Translations under genes and position numbers: made by a program | In this document: in pieces, positions 1 through 9,001 of the stretch | Numbering within the stretch: the first letter of the stretch is position 1 | How the letters are laid out: each line of letters starts with the position of its first letter | Source of the DNA: HKCCE3408 sp039191215 | Lineage (GTDB): Bacteria > Pseudomonadota > Alphaproteobacteria > Rhodobacterales > Rhodobacteraceae | Assembly: GCA_039191215.1 (NCBI GenBank) | Contig: JBCCXT010000011.1 | Location: 1 to 64,000 of the forward strand | Length of the DNA stretch: 64,000 nt | Reading direction: 5' to 3' | The notes under the pieces: generated by a model | The model's database searches: none | Told to the model about the DNA's origin: nothing | What the model saw: the letters and a program-made list of their open reading frames with translations, nothing else

Positions 1-267
1 ATAGGCCGGGCGCACGGCCCAGGGCCCGGTCTGGCCGAAGCCAGAAATAGCGCAATAAATCAGCCGCGTATTCTCAGCCCGCAATGTCTCAGGCCCGAGG
101 CCCAATCGGTCCGGGACGCCGATGTGCTTGTCGAAAACTTCCGGCCCGGCGTGATGGACCGATTGGGCCTCGGGCCTGAGACATTGCGGGCTGAGAATAC
201 GCGGCTGATTTATTGCGCTATTTCTGGCTTCGGCCAGACCGGGCCCTGGGCCGTGCGCCCGGCCTAT
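1..267. repeat. Perfect 112-bp inverted repeat (fold-back) at left edge
   Basis: Bases 1-112 are the exact reverse complement of bases 156-267, with a 43-base spacer (113-155). Position i pairs with position 268-i; I checked this at the ends, the junction and through the arm. The right arm is coding sequence of the CoA-transferase gene. The left arm therefore replaces the true 5' part of that gene. A perfect arm inside a protein-coding gene at the sequence edge is what a fold-back amplification chimera or misassembled contig end produces. Confidence 0.95.
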
Positions 268-1035
268 GACCAGATCATCCAAGGGGCATCCGGCGCGATG
301 TCGATCACCGGCGATGACCAAAGCGGGCCGCTGCGCGTTGGCTATCCACTGGCAGACACAATCGGCGGGCTGACGGCGGCCATGGCAATTTGCGCCGCAC
401 TTAACGCACCCAACCGCGGCTGCGTCATCGATGTCTCGATGCTGGATTCGGTGATGGCCACGATGGGCTGGGTCGTCTCCAACCATCTCATCGGTGGCGT
501 CGCGCCTGGCCGGGCGGGCAACGAAAACCCAACCTCTGCCCCATCTGGTGCGTTTCAATGCGCCGACGGGCTGATCAATATCGCTGCCAATAAGGACGAA
601 CAATGGGCCATACTTGCGCGTCACTTGGGGCGTGAGGACCTGCTGGATAACCCGGCTTTCGCAACGCGCGAGGATCGTAAGATCAATCGCTTGCGGCTGC
701 GCGCAGAGCTGGAAACCGTGCTGATCGCACGGCCTGCGCGCGATTGGGCGCGCGAACTTAACGGGCTTGGCGTCCCTGCCGGTGCCGTGCTGGACGTGCC
801 GGATATTCTGGCCCATCCACAGATTCGCGACCGCGACTTTCTAGCCAAATTCGACAGCGTGCCCGGCCTTGACCGGGCGATTGAGCTGGCTCGCATAGGC
901 GCCATGATCGATGGCGCCCGGCCTGCCGTCGACAACCCACCGCCCCAGCTTGGCCAAGATAGCGATGCTGTGTTGGCGGCATTGGGCTATAGCAGCGATG
1001 AGATCGCGGCATTTCGTGCCGAGGGGGTGATATGA
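113..1035 (+). CDS. CaiB/BaiF family III CoA-transferase, 5' end missing
   Basis: This is a family III CoA-transferase, which moves CoA between carboxylic acids through an aspartyl intermediate. The family motif LVENFRPGVMDRLGLG starts at about 124. The catalytic aspartate lies in the VSMLDSVM motif (residue 108 counted from the GTG at 124). Only about 300 of the usual 390-400 residues are present. The frame stays open to base 1, but everything before 113 is the inverted copy and does not encode the family's N-terminus, so the gene is truncated. GTG 124 is probably not the real start. The stop overlaps the next start by 4 bases (ATGA), so the two are translationally coupled. The acid substrate cannot be read from sequence. 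Carnitine CoA-transferase is possible given the cluster at 21-30 kb, but so is citrate or a related acid given the lyase partner. Confidence 0.85.
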
Positions 1036-1811
1036 GCGAGCGGAACGATGTGTCCGATTGGTGGCGTACGCGGATCATCGATATGGAGCCCGGGCGCATC
1101 GCCATTCGCGGCGAGCCGATTGAAAATCTGATCGGCGCGACGGGATTTGCCGAGATGATCTGGCTGATGGTCACCGGCGAGAAGATCCGTGGGCCGCGCG
1201 CCGGCCTCTTTGAGGCAGCCCTCGTGGCCGCGGTTGATCACGGGCCGCAGGCGCCTTCAATTGCAGCCGCCCGAATGGCCGCAACCTGCGGCATCGGCCT
1301 GCAAAGCGCGATGGCCACGGGACTGAATATGCTGGGCGATGTGCACGGTGGCGCGGGCGAGCAGGCGGTGGCGCTTTATCATCATGTCGAAAAGGCCGGG
1401 CCGGAGGGGCTTAGCGCCGGTCTTGCTAGTTGGCGCGCCGCGTATGGGCCTTATCTGCCGGGCTTTGGTCACCGCTTCCACAAACCGACCGACCCGCGTG
1501 CGCCACGGCTTCTGGGCCTCGTCGATCAGGTGGCCGAAACCGGCGCGGTGCCGGGCTCTTATGCTGAGATCGGGCGGGCAATTGAACGCCATTTGGCTGA
1601 AGAACGCGGCAAGCCCGTGCCGATGAATATCGATGGCGCGACGGCTGTGATCTATGCCGAGCTTGGCTGCCCGGCGCCGCTGGCGCGCGGGTTTTTTGGG
1701 CTGTCGCGGTCTGTGGGCATCCTTGCCCATGCTTGGGAACAGACCCAGCAGGGCGGGCGCAATAAGGGCCCGACCCCACCGGGCTACCGCTGGACCTATG
1801 ACGGGGAATGA
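1032..1811 (+). CDS. Citryl-CoA lyase-like protein (citrate synthase superfamily)
   Basis: This 259-residue protein of the citrate synthase superfamily is much shorter than true citrate synthase (about 430 residues). It matches the small-domain-reduced citryl-CoA lyase type. The catalytic triad is visible: His in GDVHGGAGEQ, His in PGFGHRFHK, and Asp in MNIDGATAV. It overlaps the CoA-transferase stop by 4 bases. Together they suggest a two-step conversion in which the transferase makes a CoA thioester of a citrate-like acid and the lyase splits it into acetyl-CoA and an oxo acid (inference). A synthase running in the condensing direction cannot be excluded. The gene converges with the quinone reductase 13 bases downstream. 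Confidence 0.75.
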   Translation: MSERNDVSDWWRTRIIDMEPGRIAIRGEPIENLIGATGFAEMIWLMVTGEKIRGPRAGLFEAALVAAVDHGPQAPSIAAARMAATCGIGLQSAMATGLNMLGDVHGGAGEQAVALYHHVEKAGPEGLSAGLASWRAAYGPYLPGFGHRFHKPTDPRAPRLLGLVDQVAETGAVPGSYAEIGRAIERHLAEERGKPVPMNIDGATAVIYAELGCPAPLARGFFGLSRSVGILAHAWEQTQQGGRNKGPTPPGYRWTYDGE

Positions 1812-1824
1812 CCAGGCCGCGCGT

Positions 1825-2814
1825 TTAGATGCGCAGGATGACTGATCCTGCCCGGGCACCGGCCGCCACCGCATCATGGGCCGCGGCACACTCGGTCAGA
1901 TCAAACACCTGATCGATGCGCAGGCGAAGCGCGCGGGCCTCAAGCAATGCGTTCAGCGCTGCGATGGCCGCAGCCCGGCGTGCCGGATCAAGCAGATAGA
2001 TCAGCACCATCTCAAGCGTCACCGCCTTGAACATCAGGGGATAAAATGGCAGCTCCGGTGTCATGTCCTTCGCCGAACCGTAGGCGGCAATTGTGCCGCC
2101 TTCCGCTAGAACCGCGGCATTGGTGGCGGCGTTCTGTCCAAACTCCACCTCAACAATGCGGTCAACGCCGCCGCTGCCGGCTGCGGCACGTATCTGATCG
2201 GCCAAATCCGGCATGGCATAGTCAAAGACTTGGTCGGCACCTGCCGAAAGCGCAGCTTTTTTGCCTGCCTCCCCGCCCGCTGTGCTCAGAACACGGGCGC
2301 CAGATGCTTTGGCAACCTGAACGGCCAAATGACCGACCGTGCCCGCCCCGCCGCTGACCAACACGGTCTTGCCATCGACAAGCCCGCCGCCCATCACGGT
2401 ATGGATCGCGGTCAAACCGGGGATGCCCAGCACCGCACCCTCTTCAAAGGAGACATGATCGGGCAAGGCCACGGCTTGATCTGCCGGGACCGCTATATAG
2501 TCAGCCGCCGTTCCAAACGCGCGGCGCCACTGACCGTTCCAAATCCACACACGCTGCGCCATCCGGCTGGCATCGACGCCCGCGCCCATCGCCTCGATGA
2601 CGCCGGCCCCGTCGCTATGGGGTATGATTTGGGCAAAGGGCGGCTCGGTGACGCCGGGCCTGCCGCCGGCCCGCGCTTTGACATCGGACGGATTCACGCC
2701 TGAGGCGTGAAGCTTGACCAAAACCTCGCCCGGACCAGGCTTTGGCACCGGCAGGTCTTGCAAGCTCAGAACCTCAGCGGCCGCTCCGAAACGGCTGTAG
2801 GCCATGGCGCGCAT
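1825..2814 (-). CDS. Zinc-independent quinone oxidoreductase / MDR-family reductase
   Basis: This 329-residue NADPH:quinone reductase belongs to the medium-chain dehydrogenase superfamily. It has the N-terminal GroES-like domain (PGPGEVLVKLHASGVNPSDVK) and a Rossmann domain with a VSGGAGTVGHLAVQVAK cofactor loop. No structural-zinc cysteine cluster is visible, which fits the quinone-reductase branch rather than zinc alcohol dehydrogenases. The ATG at 2814 is chosen because GGGAGGAGT sits immediately upstream; longer starts lack a ribosome site. It is divergent from a LysR gene 100 bases away, which may regulate it. The substrate is not known. Confidence 0.85.
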   Translation of the reverse strand: MRAMAYSRFGAAAEVLSLQDLPVPKPGPGEVLVKLHASGVNPSDVKARAGGRPGVTEPPFAQIIPHSDGAGVIEAMGAGVDASRMAQRVWIWNGQWRRAFGTAADYIAVPADQAVALPDHVSFEEGAVLGIPGLTAIHTVMGGGLVDGKTVLVSGGAGTVGHLAVQVAKASGARVLSTAGGEAGKKAALSAGADQVFDYAMPDLADQIRAAAGSGGVDRIVEVEFGQNAATNAAVLAEGGTIAAYGSAKDMTPELPFYPLMFKAVTLEMVLIYLLDPARRAAAIAALNALLEARALRLRIDQVFDLTECAAAHDAVAAGARAGSVILRI

Positions 2815-2914
2815 AGGTAACTCCTCCCTTGCGCCCGCCATACCCGATCCTCGACAGGTGGGCCACATTGCAACGCGCAATCACCCTGCTTAGGCTCGCG
2901 CAAAAGGGGTCGTG

Positions 2915-3898
2915 ATGGCACGCACGAATGTCAGCCTCAAAGCGTTGGAGGTGTTTTTGGCCGTCGCGCGCCGGGGCGGCCTGCAAGCGGCTGCCCGCGA
3001 TCTTGGCATTTCCGCGTCAACCGCCTCGCATCACCTGTCAGAGCTGGAAAAAAGCGTTGGCGCCACGCTTTTTGATCACGCCCGCCGTCCGCTGACCCTG
3101 ACGGCTGCCGGCGAGACGCTGCGGGCGCGTGCCGAAGACGCAATCGGCAGCCTGGAAAAGGGCCTTGCCGAGATCTGGTCCGAAGACGCAAGCTCTCTGG
3201 TGCGCCATGTGCGTTTGGCCATCATCGAAGACCTGGATGCGGATGTGACACCGGCTTTGACGCATGACCTGATCCGCGGGGCGCCAGGCTGCGGGCTGTC
3301 GATCCTGTCACGCCCCAGCCATGAGATCTTAGACCTCATCAAAGCCAAGCGGATCGACATCGGCGTCGCCGCAACCCGCGACTTGGACCTTCCGGGCACG
3401 CGCGAAATGCCACTTCTGCATGACCCGTTCATCCTGGTCCTGCCACGCGCGCTTGAGCACGCGCCACAGAGCCTGGCCGAGCTGGCATCAGCCGATGATC
3501 TGCCGCTTTTGCGCTATAGCGCGGATCAGGTGCTGGGCCAGCGGATCGAGGCGCAGCTGCGCCGCCAAGGTGCCGAGTTTCCGCGCCGTATGACGTTTGA
3601 GATGACCCATGTCATCTTATCCCTTGTCGCGGCCGGTCAGGGCTGGACGATCACCACGGCGCTCAGTTTTGCGCGGGCGCAACGTTATCATGCTGAGCTG
3701 CAGGTGCGTCCCTTTCTGGGCCGAGCATTTGCGCGAGAGATCTCGGTCTTTGTGCGCGGTGACACGCCAAGCAGCATCACGGCCCTAGCAACCGGATCGC
3801 TGCGCCGGGGTTTGCAGGACTTGGTCATTCAGCCGATCAATGATCGCCATCCCTGGCTTGCACAGCACTTCACCTTGTCGGCGCTTACAGAATCTTGA
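2915..3898 (+). CDS. LysR-family transcriptional regulator
   Basis: This is a 327-residue LysR-type regulator. The N-terminal winged helix-turn-helix (ALEVFLAVARRGGLQAAARDLGIS) is followed by a periplasmic-binding-like effector domain. The ATG at 2915 is preferred to the GTG at 2912 because it is spaced about 5 bases from AAAAGGGG. It is transcribed away from the quinone reductase across a 100-base shared promoter region. Its 3' end overlaps the tail of the MttB gene on the other strand by 14 bases. The likely target is the divergent reductase or itself; the effector is unknown. Confidence 0.9.
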   Translation: MARTNVSLKALEVFLAVARRGGLQAAARDLGISASTASHHLSELEKSVGATLFDHARRPLTLTAAGETLRARAEDAIGSLEKGLAEIWSEDASSLVRHVRLAIIEDLDADVTPALTHDLIRGAPGCGLSILSRPSHEILDLIKAKRIDIGVAATRDLDLPGTREMPLLHDPFILVLPRALEHAPQSLAELASADDLPLLRYSADQVLGQRIEAQLRRQGAEFPRRMTFEMTHVILSLVAAGQGWTITTALSFARAQRYHAELQVRPFLGRAFAREISVFVRGDTPSSITALATGSLRRGLQDLVIQPINDRHPWLAQHFTLSALTES

Positions 3899-5417
3899 AC
3901 CGGGCCCGGATCGCCGCGTCATCTTCGGCTGACAGATAGGCGGGCCGTTGATGCGCCAGGATGTCGCGTGCTTTCTGGCGGGCCATATCCCAGGCTTGCG
4001 GGCCGCCGCGATCGCCCCAAACCGAAGGCGCGTCACGATCTGCGAGTTTGGGGTAGACGTAGTCCCGCTCCATCGCGGCATGGGTCTGGGAATGGCCAAG
4101 AAAATGCCCCTCGCCCAGCACCGTTTCCCGTATCGCTTCAAATCCAAGCGTTTCTTCGGTCACCTCGATCCCGCGCAAAGTCCGGTAGATCGCGGCATGC
4201 ATTTCATTGTCGAGCACGAAGCCCTCAAAGCTTGCACCCAGCAGCGATGCCGTCATGCCAGAGCTTTCGTAGATCAGATTGCCGCCCGCCAGTCCGGCTG
4301 CAAGCGCCGTCATGGCCTTTTCCGAGCCGTATTGCGCGTCAATCGCCTTGGCGTCTGTCATGGACGCGGCCACGCCCGATGGCAGGCCAAGCCAGTTCGA
4401 AAGCTGCGCGGAGGCGGCATTTAGCACCGTGATCTCTCCGCCACCGCCGGCAAAGGCGCCGGTGCGCAGATCGATGACCAACGGCCAGTTTGAGAAAACC
4501 ATCGGATAGCCCGGGCGGATCACGTGGACCATGACCAGGCTGGCCAACGTCTCAGCCAGCGATTGGACCAGGAAACCGGCCAAGGTGGCCGGGGCCGTCG
4601 CGCCTGATTGCGCCGCCGTGATGCAAGAGATGGGGATGTTATGCGCGATGCAGCCGTAGACCACCTCAACCGCGTCGGCGCCAAATCGCAAAGGTGAGAT
4701 GACCGGGCTGATATGGGCCTTGAGATACGGCCGCTTCGCAAATTTGCCGGGCCCGCCCGCGCCGATATCCAGCATCTCCACAATCGGGGCGATATGTTCG
4801 GCCAAGGTGAAACTTGTCGCCACGGGTTTTGTGGTGTTGGCAAGCAACGCGTAGACCGTGTTTACGTCGAGGTCGTAATTATCTGGCACATCGGTCGCCA
4901 CACAGCAGCGGGTAAACCAACTGACATTATCCAGCGTGTCCTGCAGGCGCGTGAAATCATGCAAGTCCGCCAGGGTCGACGGCCTATAGCGCCCGGTTTC
5001 CAGATCAAGCGTCTGAACGGCGGCGCCGCCCGTGCCAAAATGCACCGCCGAGCCGCCGACCTCGATCGATCGGGCGGGATCGCGGCCATGCAGGGTGAAC
5101 CGCTTGGCGGCCGATGCGACGGCCTCTTGCACCAGATGGCCCGGCAAGCGCACGCGTCCCGCGCCATCCGTCTTGGCGCCCGCACGCACAAGGTCTGCCT
5201 CCAATCGGGTGGGCACCTCGCCCATGCCAAGCTCTGACAGGACAGACAGCGCAGTTTGATAAATTGCCCGCAATTGATCCGGGTCCAGCGGTTGGTATTG
5301 GCCGCCTGCCTGGCCCGGCGGGGCTGGATTTGCAGGCCCCGCCGCGCGCTGTCTCAGACGATCCTGGCGCCCGCCTGCCCGTCGCTTTGCCGCTCGCCTT
5401 GTCACTTTCCCATCCAT
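3885..5417 (-). CDS. Trimethylamine methyltransferase (MttB) family protein, non-pyrrolysine
   Basis: This roughly 510-residue MttB-superfamily protein has a TIM-barrel methyltransferase that normally transfers a methyl group from a quaternary or tertiary amine to a corrinoid protein. The barrel with FGTGGAAVQTLDLETGRYRPST and the later conserved IYESSGMTASLLGASFEGFVLD-type region is recognisable. There is no in-frame TAG, so it belongs to the non-pyrrolysine branch, whose characterised members act on glycine betaine, carnitine and related quaternary amines. ATG 5417 is used because the upstream in-frame TTG (5435) has no better ribosome site. No corrinoid protein or activase gene is in the window, so the methyl acceptor must be encoded elsewhere. 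It is divergent from the DMGDH-like gene (143 bases between starts), suggesting shared regulation and a role in betaine demethylation. The exact substrate is inferred only. Confidence 0.85.
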   Translation of the reverse strand: MDGKVTRRAAKRRAGGRQDRLRQRAAGPANPAPPGQAGGQYQPLDPDQLRAIYQTALSVLSELGMGEVPTRLEADLVRAGAKTDGAGRVRLPGHLVQEAVASAAKRFTLHGRDPARSIEVGGSAVHFGTGGAAVQTLDLETGRYRPSTLADLHDFTRLQDTLDNVSWFTRCCVATDVPDNYDLDVNTVYALLANTTKPVATSFTLAEHIAPIVEMLDIGAGGPGKFAKRPYLKAHISPVISPLRFGADAVEVVYGCIAHNIPISCITAAQSGATAPATLAGFLVQSLAETLASLVMVHVIRPGYPMVFSNWPLVIDLRTGAFAGGGGEITVLNAASAQLSNWLGLPSGVAASMTDAKAIDAQYGSEKAMTALAAGLAGGNLIYESSGMTASLLGASFEGFVLDNEMHAAIYRTLRGIEVTEETLGFEAIRETVLGEGHFLGHSQTHAAMERDYVYPKLADRDAPSVWGDRGGPQAWDMARQKARDILAHQRPAYLSAEDDAAIRARFKIL

Positions 5418-5560
5418 AGGGTCAGGAAATCGCAAGCGCGGATGTCGCGCAACTGCGCGCGAATACTTGATATATCTGTTTCGAAAAAATCGAACTAGCG
5501 CAATCGCTCTTGAAGCAGGCCCCGGTCTTCTGTCCGATCCGCTAAACGGAGTTTGATATC

Positions 5561-7996
5561 ATGAAATCCAGCACAAAAGTTGTGGTCATCGGCGGCGGGG
5601 TCGCGGGCTGCTCAACGCTTTACCATCTCACGGCAGAGGGCTGGAGTGATGTTATGTTGCTGGAACGCGACGAACTCACATCGGGCACAACCTGGCATTC
5701 GGCCGCGCAAGTGACCAATTTTGGCATGAACCAGACGATGGTCGGCCTGAAAAGCCACTCAATCGCGCTTTATCAAGAGCTTGCCGCCGATCCGGACTAT
5801 CCGATCAACTACCACCACGGCGATGGCGGTATCCGCCTGGCCAATACGCAAGCCCAGATGGATGGCTATCGGCATTTCGCTTCTATGGCGCGCGGTATGG
5901 GGGTCGAATTCGAAGTGATCGATGCGGCGGAATGTGCCCGGCGCCATCCGCTGATCTCCACCGAGAACCTTGTCGGCGGGCTATGGGATCCAAGCGATGG
6001 CGATATCGACCCGGCGCAGCTTTGCCAGGCGCTTGCCCGCCGAGCCCGCGCCGCGGGCGCAGAGGTGCACCGCAACACGCCGGTCACGGGTCTGACGCAA
6101 CTCAAAGACGGCAGTTGGATGGTTTCAACGTCGAAAGGCGACATCCATGCCGAGATTGTCGTCAATGCCTGCGGCTATAGGGTCAACGAAGTGGGTGCGA
6201 TGATGGGGGTACATCACCCGGTCGCCTCGATGGAACATCAGTATTTCGTGACCGAGGAGATCCCCGCGATCCGCGAGGCCGGACACCGGATGCCATTGTT
6301 GCGCTGCCCGATCAGCGATTATTATTCCCGCCAGGAAAAATACGGCCTGCTGGTTGGATTTTACGAGCAGGACTGCAAGACCTGGGGCATGGACGGGATC
6401 GATCCGCATTTCACCAATGCGCTCTGCCCCGATGACCTCGACCGCGTCACCGATGTACTCGGAGGCGCGTTTGAACGCATGCCTGCGCTGATGGAGGTGG
6501 GCATCCACACGATCGTCAACGGGCCGATCACCTATACAATCGACGGCGCGCCGCTGGTCGGGCCCATCCCCGGCAAGCGCAACGCCTATTGCATTATCGG
6601 CCTGCGCGCGGGCCTCGGCGAAGGCGGCGGGCATGGCTGGCTTTTGGCCCAACAGATTGTGCATGGCGAGGCCTGTTATGACACCTGGGTGATCGACCCG
6701 CGCCGGTTCACTGGGCATGGCAATGTCGAGCTGACGGCGCTTAAAGCCATCGAAGACTACCAAAACGAGTTCCGCTTCCACTTCCCGCATGAACATCGCC
6801 CGGCGGGCCGCCCGATAAAGACCACGCCGCTGACGCCGATCTTGGCCGCAGAAGGCGCGGAATTTGGCGTGGTGAACGGCTGGGAGCGGGTCGACTACAT
6901 CAAACCGAGCGCCGATTTCACCGAAAGCCACAGCTTTCGCTTGACCGAGGTTGATGCCGTTGTGGCGGCCGAAGTGTCGGCCGTGCAATCGGGCGTCGGG
7001 CTGACCGAAGTCAGCGGCTTTAACCGGATCGAGATCACCGGCGCCGACCGGCACAGCTTTCTCGACCGGCTGTTTTGCGGCCGGGTGACGCGCAAAGAGG
7101 GGCGCGTCGGGCTGGGCTATCTACTCAACGCGCACGGCATGGTGAAGAGCGAGGCGACCATCGCCAATCTCGCCGATACCAATCGAGGCCTAGGCCGCCT
7201 CTGGTACGGCTCAGCCGCGGCGGCAGAGTTTCACGATATGGACTGGCTCAGCGCCCATCTACGTACGGGTGAGGAAGTGGCCCTGCACTCGCTGACCAAT
7301 GACTACACGATCCTGGTCTTGGCCGGGCCGAAATCGCGCGATGTCCTGGCAGGTGCGGCGCGCGGCGATTGGTCTGCGGCGACCTTTCCCTGGCTCTCGG
7401 TGCGCGAATGTTTCATTGGCATCGCACCCGCCATTGTCATGTCGGTAAGCTTCTCAGGTGAGCTTGCCTATGAAATCCATGTGCCCAACGCGCAGCTCTA
7501 CGCCGCCTATTTGGCTTTGCGTCAGGCGGGCGAGGCGCATGGCCTGCGGCTTTTTGGCAGCCGGGCGGTCGAATCCATGCGGCTTGAAAAGGGCTATCTG
7601 CATTGGAAATCCGACATCCTGACCGAATTTGACCCCTATGAGACCGGCCTTGATCGCTTTGTGAAGCTCGACAAAGGCGATTTTGTCGGCCGCACAGCAC
7701 TTGAGCGGCGCCATAATGAAGGGCCCAAAAAGCGGCTTGTGACCCTGTCGATCGACGCAAGCGACCGGCCCGCCCATGGTGGCGCCTCGGTCATGGCCGG
7801 GGCCGATATCGTCGGCACTGTGACATCAGGCGGGTTCGGCTACCGAACCGGCCTCAACCTGGCTTTGGCTTTCGTCGATCCGGAAAGGGCCGATCCGGGC
7901 ACCGGGCTGGCGCTTGATCTGTTGGGCGATGTTATCCCGGCCGAGGTCATCCCGCCCTGCCCCTATGATCCCGACTACGCACATGTGCGGGCCTGA
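5561..7996 (+). CDS. Dimethylglycine/sarcosine dehydrogenase-like FAD-GcvT oxidoreductase
   Basis: This 811-residue two-part enzyme has an N-terminal DAO-type FAD domain with the dinucleotide fold VVVIGGGVAGCSTLYHL (residues 7-23). It also has the SGTTWHSAA motif, whose His46 is the usual site of covalent 8-alpha-histidyl FAD attachment in dimethylglycine dehydrogenases. A central FAO-type region follows from about residue 370. The C-terminal half (about 430-811) is a glycine-cleavage T-protein (GcvT) fold that passes the released one-carbon unit to tetrahydrofolate. Length and layout match the DMGDH/sarcosine dehydrogenase family. The electron acceptor is probably ETF. It starts 143 bases from the MttB start on the other strand, which fits sequential demethylation of glycine betaine. 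Relatives act on other N-methyl compounds, so the substrate is uncertain. Confidence 0.88.
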   Translation: MKSSTKVVVIGGGVAGCSTLYHLTAEGWSDVMLLERDELTSGTTWHSAAQVTNFGMNQTMVGLKSHSIALYQELAADPDYPINYHHGDGGIRLANTQAQMDGYRHFASMARGMGVEFEVIDAAECARRHPLISTENLVGGLWDPSDGDIDPAQLCQALARRARAAGAEVHRNTPVTGLTQLKDGSWMVSTSKGDIHAEIVVNACGYRVNEVGAMMGVHHPVASMEHQYFVTEEIPAIREAGHRMPLLRCPISDYYSRQEKYGLLVGFYEQDCKTWGMDGIDPHFTNALCPDDLDRVTDVLGGAFERMPALMEVGIHTIVNGPITYTIDGAPLVGPIPGKRNAYCIIGLRAGLGEGGGHGWLLAQQIVHGEACYDTWVIDPRRFTGHGNVELTALKAIEDYQNEFRFHFPHEHRPAGRPIKTTPLTPILAAEGAEFGVVNGWERVDYIKPSADFTESHSFRLTEVDAVVAAEVSAVQSGVGLTEVSGFNRIEITGADRHSFLDRLFCGRVTRKEGRVGLGYLLNAHGMVKSEATIANLADTNRGLGRLWYGSAAAAEFHDMDWLSAHLRTGEEVALHSLTNDYTILVLAGPKSRDVLAGAARGDWSAATFPWLSVRECFIGIAPAIVMSVSFSGELAYEIHVPNAQLYAAYLALRQAGEAHGLRLFGSRAVESMRLEKGYLHWKSDILTEFDPYETGLDRFVKLDKGDFVGRTALERRHNEGPKKRLVTLSIDASDRPAHGGASVMAGADIVGTVTSGGFGYRTGLNLALAFVDPERADPGTGLALDLLGDVIPAEVIPPCPYDPDYAHVRA

Positions 7997-7999
7997 GCT

Positions 8000-8914
8000 T
8001 CAAGCGCAGATTAGCTTGCCGGGCTGCGCGAAATAGACCCGCAAATTTGCAATGAATTCAGCCACGGCGCGGCGCTGTTGACCCATTGGCGTGCCAACCG
8101 ACAAGGTTAGCGGCGGCAATGCGTCGGCAATCGGCACGACGGCTAAGCGGTCCCCGGCATAGCTCTGCTCGGTCAGCGGCAGCATGTTCAGGATCGCCGC
8201 GGCCTGGCCGGTGCCCACCAAACTGCGCACCATCTCGGATGAGGTGCAGTGCGCGATTGTGCGCGGCCGTTGGCCTGCCGCCTCAAACAATTGGCGGTAG
8301 TAATCTGCGGCAAGCGGGCGGTTGAGGCTGACCAGCGGCAGTTCCGCCAGATCGCGCAAGCTAAGCGCGCGCCGCGTGGCCAGCGGGTGGTCGGCGGCCA
8401 ACAAGCAATAGGGCGGCGCGTCGATCAGGGGTGCCACCTCCATCCAAGGAGCCGCAGCATCGGCGACAAAAAGGATCGCGTCATAGGCACCGCGCCGCAG
8501 ACCTTCCTGCGCGGCTTCGTTGTCACATGCGTCGAGATACACTGTCAGGTCGTTTTCAGGCGCGATCAGCGGCGCCAAAATCTGCGGCATGAAAGCTGGT
8601 GCAACCGGTGCGTAATAGCCGATCCGCAGATCACCACCGAGCGATTGCCGCCGCGCCGCCCCGTCGCGCAGGACGGTCTCATACTCCTCCAACAGCGCCT
8701 GAAAGCGCTGCGCCATGACGCGGCCATCAGCCGTCGCCTCAATCCCACGCGCCCGTTGCCGTATCGCCAGCGACAATCCAAAATGCGCCTCGATCTGATC
8801 GATCGCGGCCGCTACCGCCGATGCCGCAACGCGCAACTCCGCTGCTGCCTGCGCCAAGCTGCCCAGCCGCAGGGCCGCGCAATAATACCGCATCGCTTTC
8901 AAGCTCACCGCCAT
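8000..8914 (-). CDS. LysR-family transcriptional regulator
   Basis: This 304-residue LysR regulator carries the helix-turn-helix at residues 4-60 (MRYYCAALRLGSLAQAAAEL) and a substrate-binding domain behind it. The ATG at 8914 gives the normal family length; the frame stays open upstream but encodes no recognisable domain. It is divergent from the sterol-desaturase-like gene with 87 bases between them. That gap holds a TCCCA...TGGGA inverted pair (8925-8929 and 8959-8963) that could be part of its binding site. The most likely targets are the desaturase/PanB-like pair. It converges with the DMGDH-like gene, with 3 bases between the ends. Confidence 0.9.
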   Translation of the reverse strand: MAVSLKAMRYYCAALRLGSLAQAAAELRVAASAVAAAIDQIEAHFGLSLAIRQRARGIEATADGRVMAQRFQALLEEYETVLRDGAARRQSLGGDLRIGYYAPVAPAFMPQILAPLIAPENDLTVYLDACDNEAAQEGLRRGAYDAILFVADAAAPWMEVAPLIDAPPYCLLAADHPLATRRALSLRDLAELPLVSLNRPLAADYYRQLFEAAGQRPRTIAHCTSSEMVRSLVGTGQAAAILNMLPLTEQSYAGDRLAVVPIADALPPLTLSVGTPMGQQRRAVAEFIANLRVYFAQPGKLICA

Positions 8915-9001
8915 CCGCTGAAAATCCCATGATGTTCCTCGATTAAATCTGCTTTTCTTGGGAATGGCGAGCGGTATCTTATGCCGCAGGAGGTTCGACC
9001 C

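Noticed and set aside
1..112. Open reading frame from base 1 continuous with the CoA-transferase
   Set aside because: These bases are an inverted copy of 156-267; the translated part does not look like the family N-terminus, so I treat it as artefactual.
1..267. Hairpin telomere of a linear replicon
   Set aside because: The repeat lies inside conserved coding sequence and has a 43-base spacer. A chimera or assembly fold-back is the simpler explanation.
3885..5417. Pyrrolysine-dependent trimethylamine methyltransferase
   Set aside because: No in-frame TAG codon is present in this gene or in the second copy.
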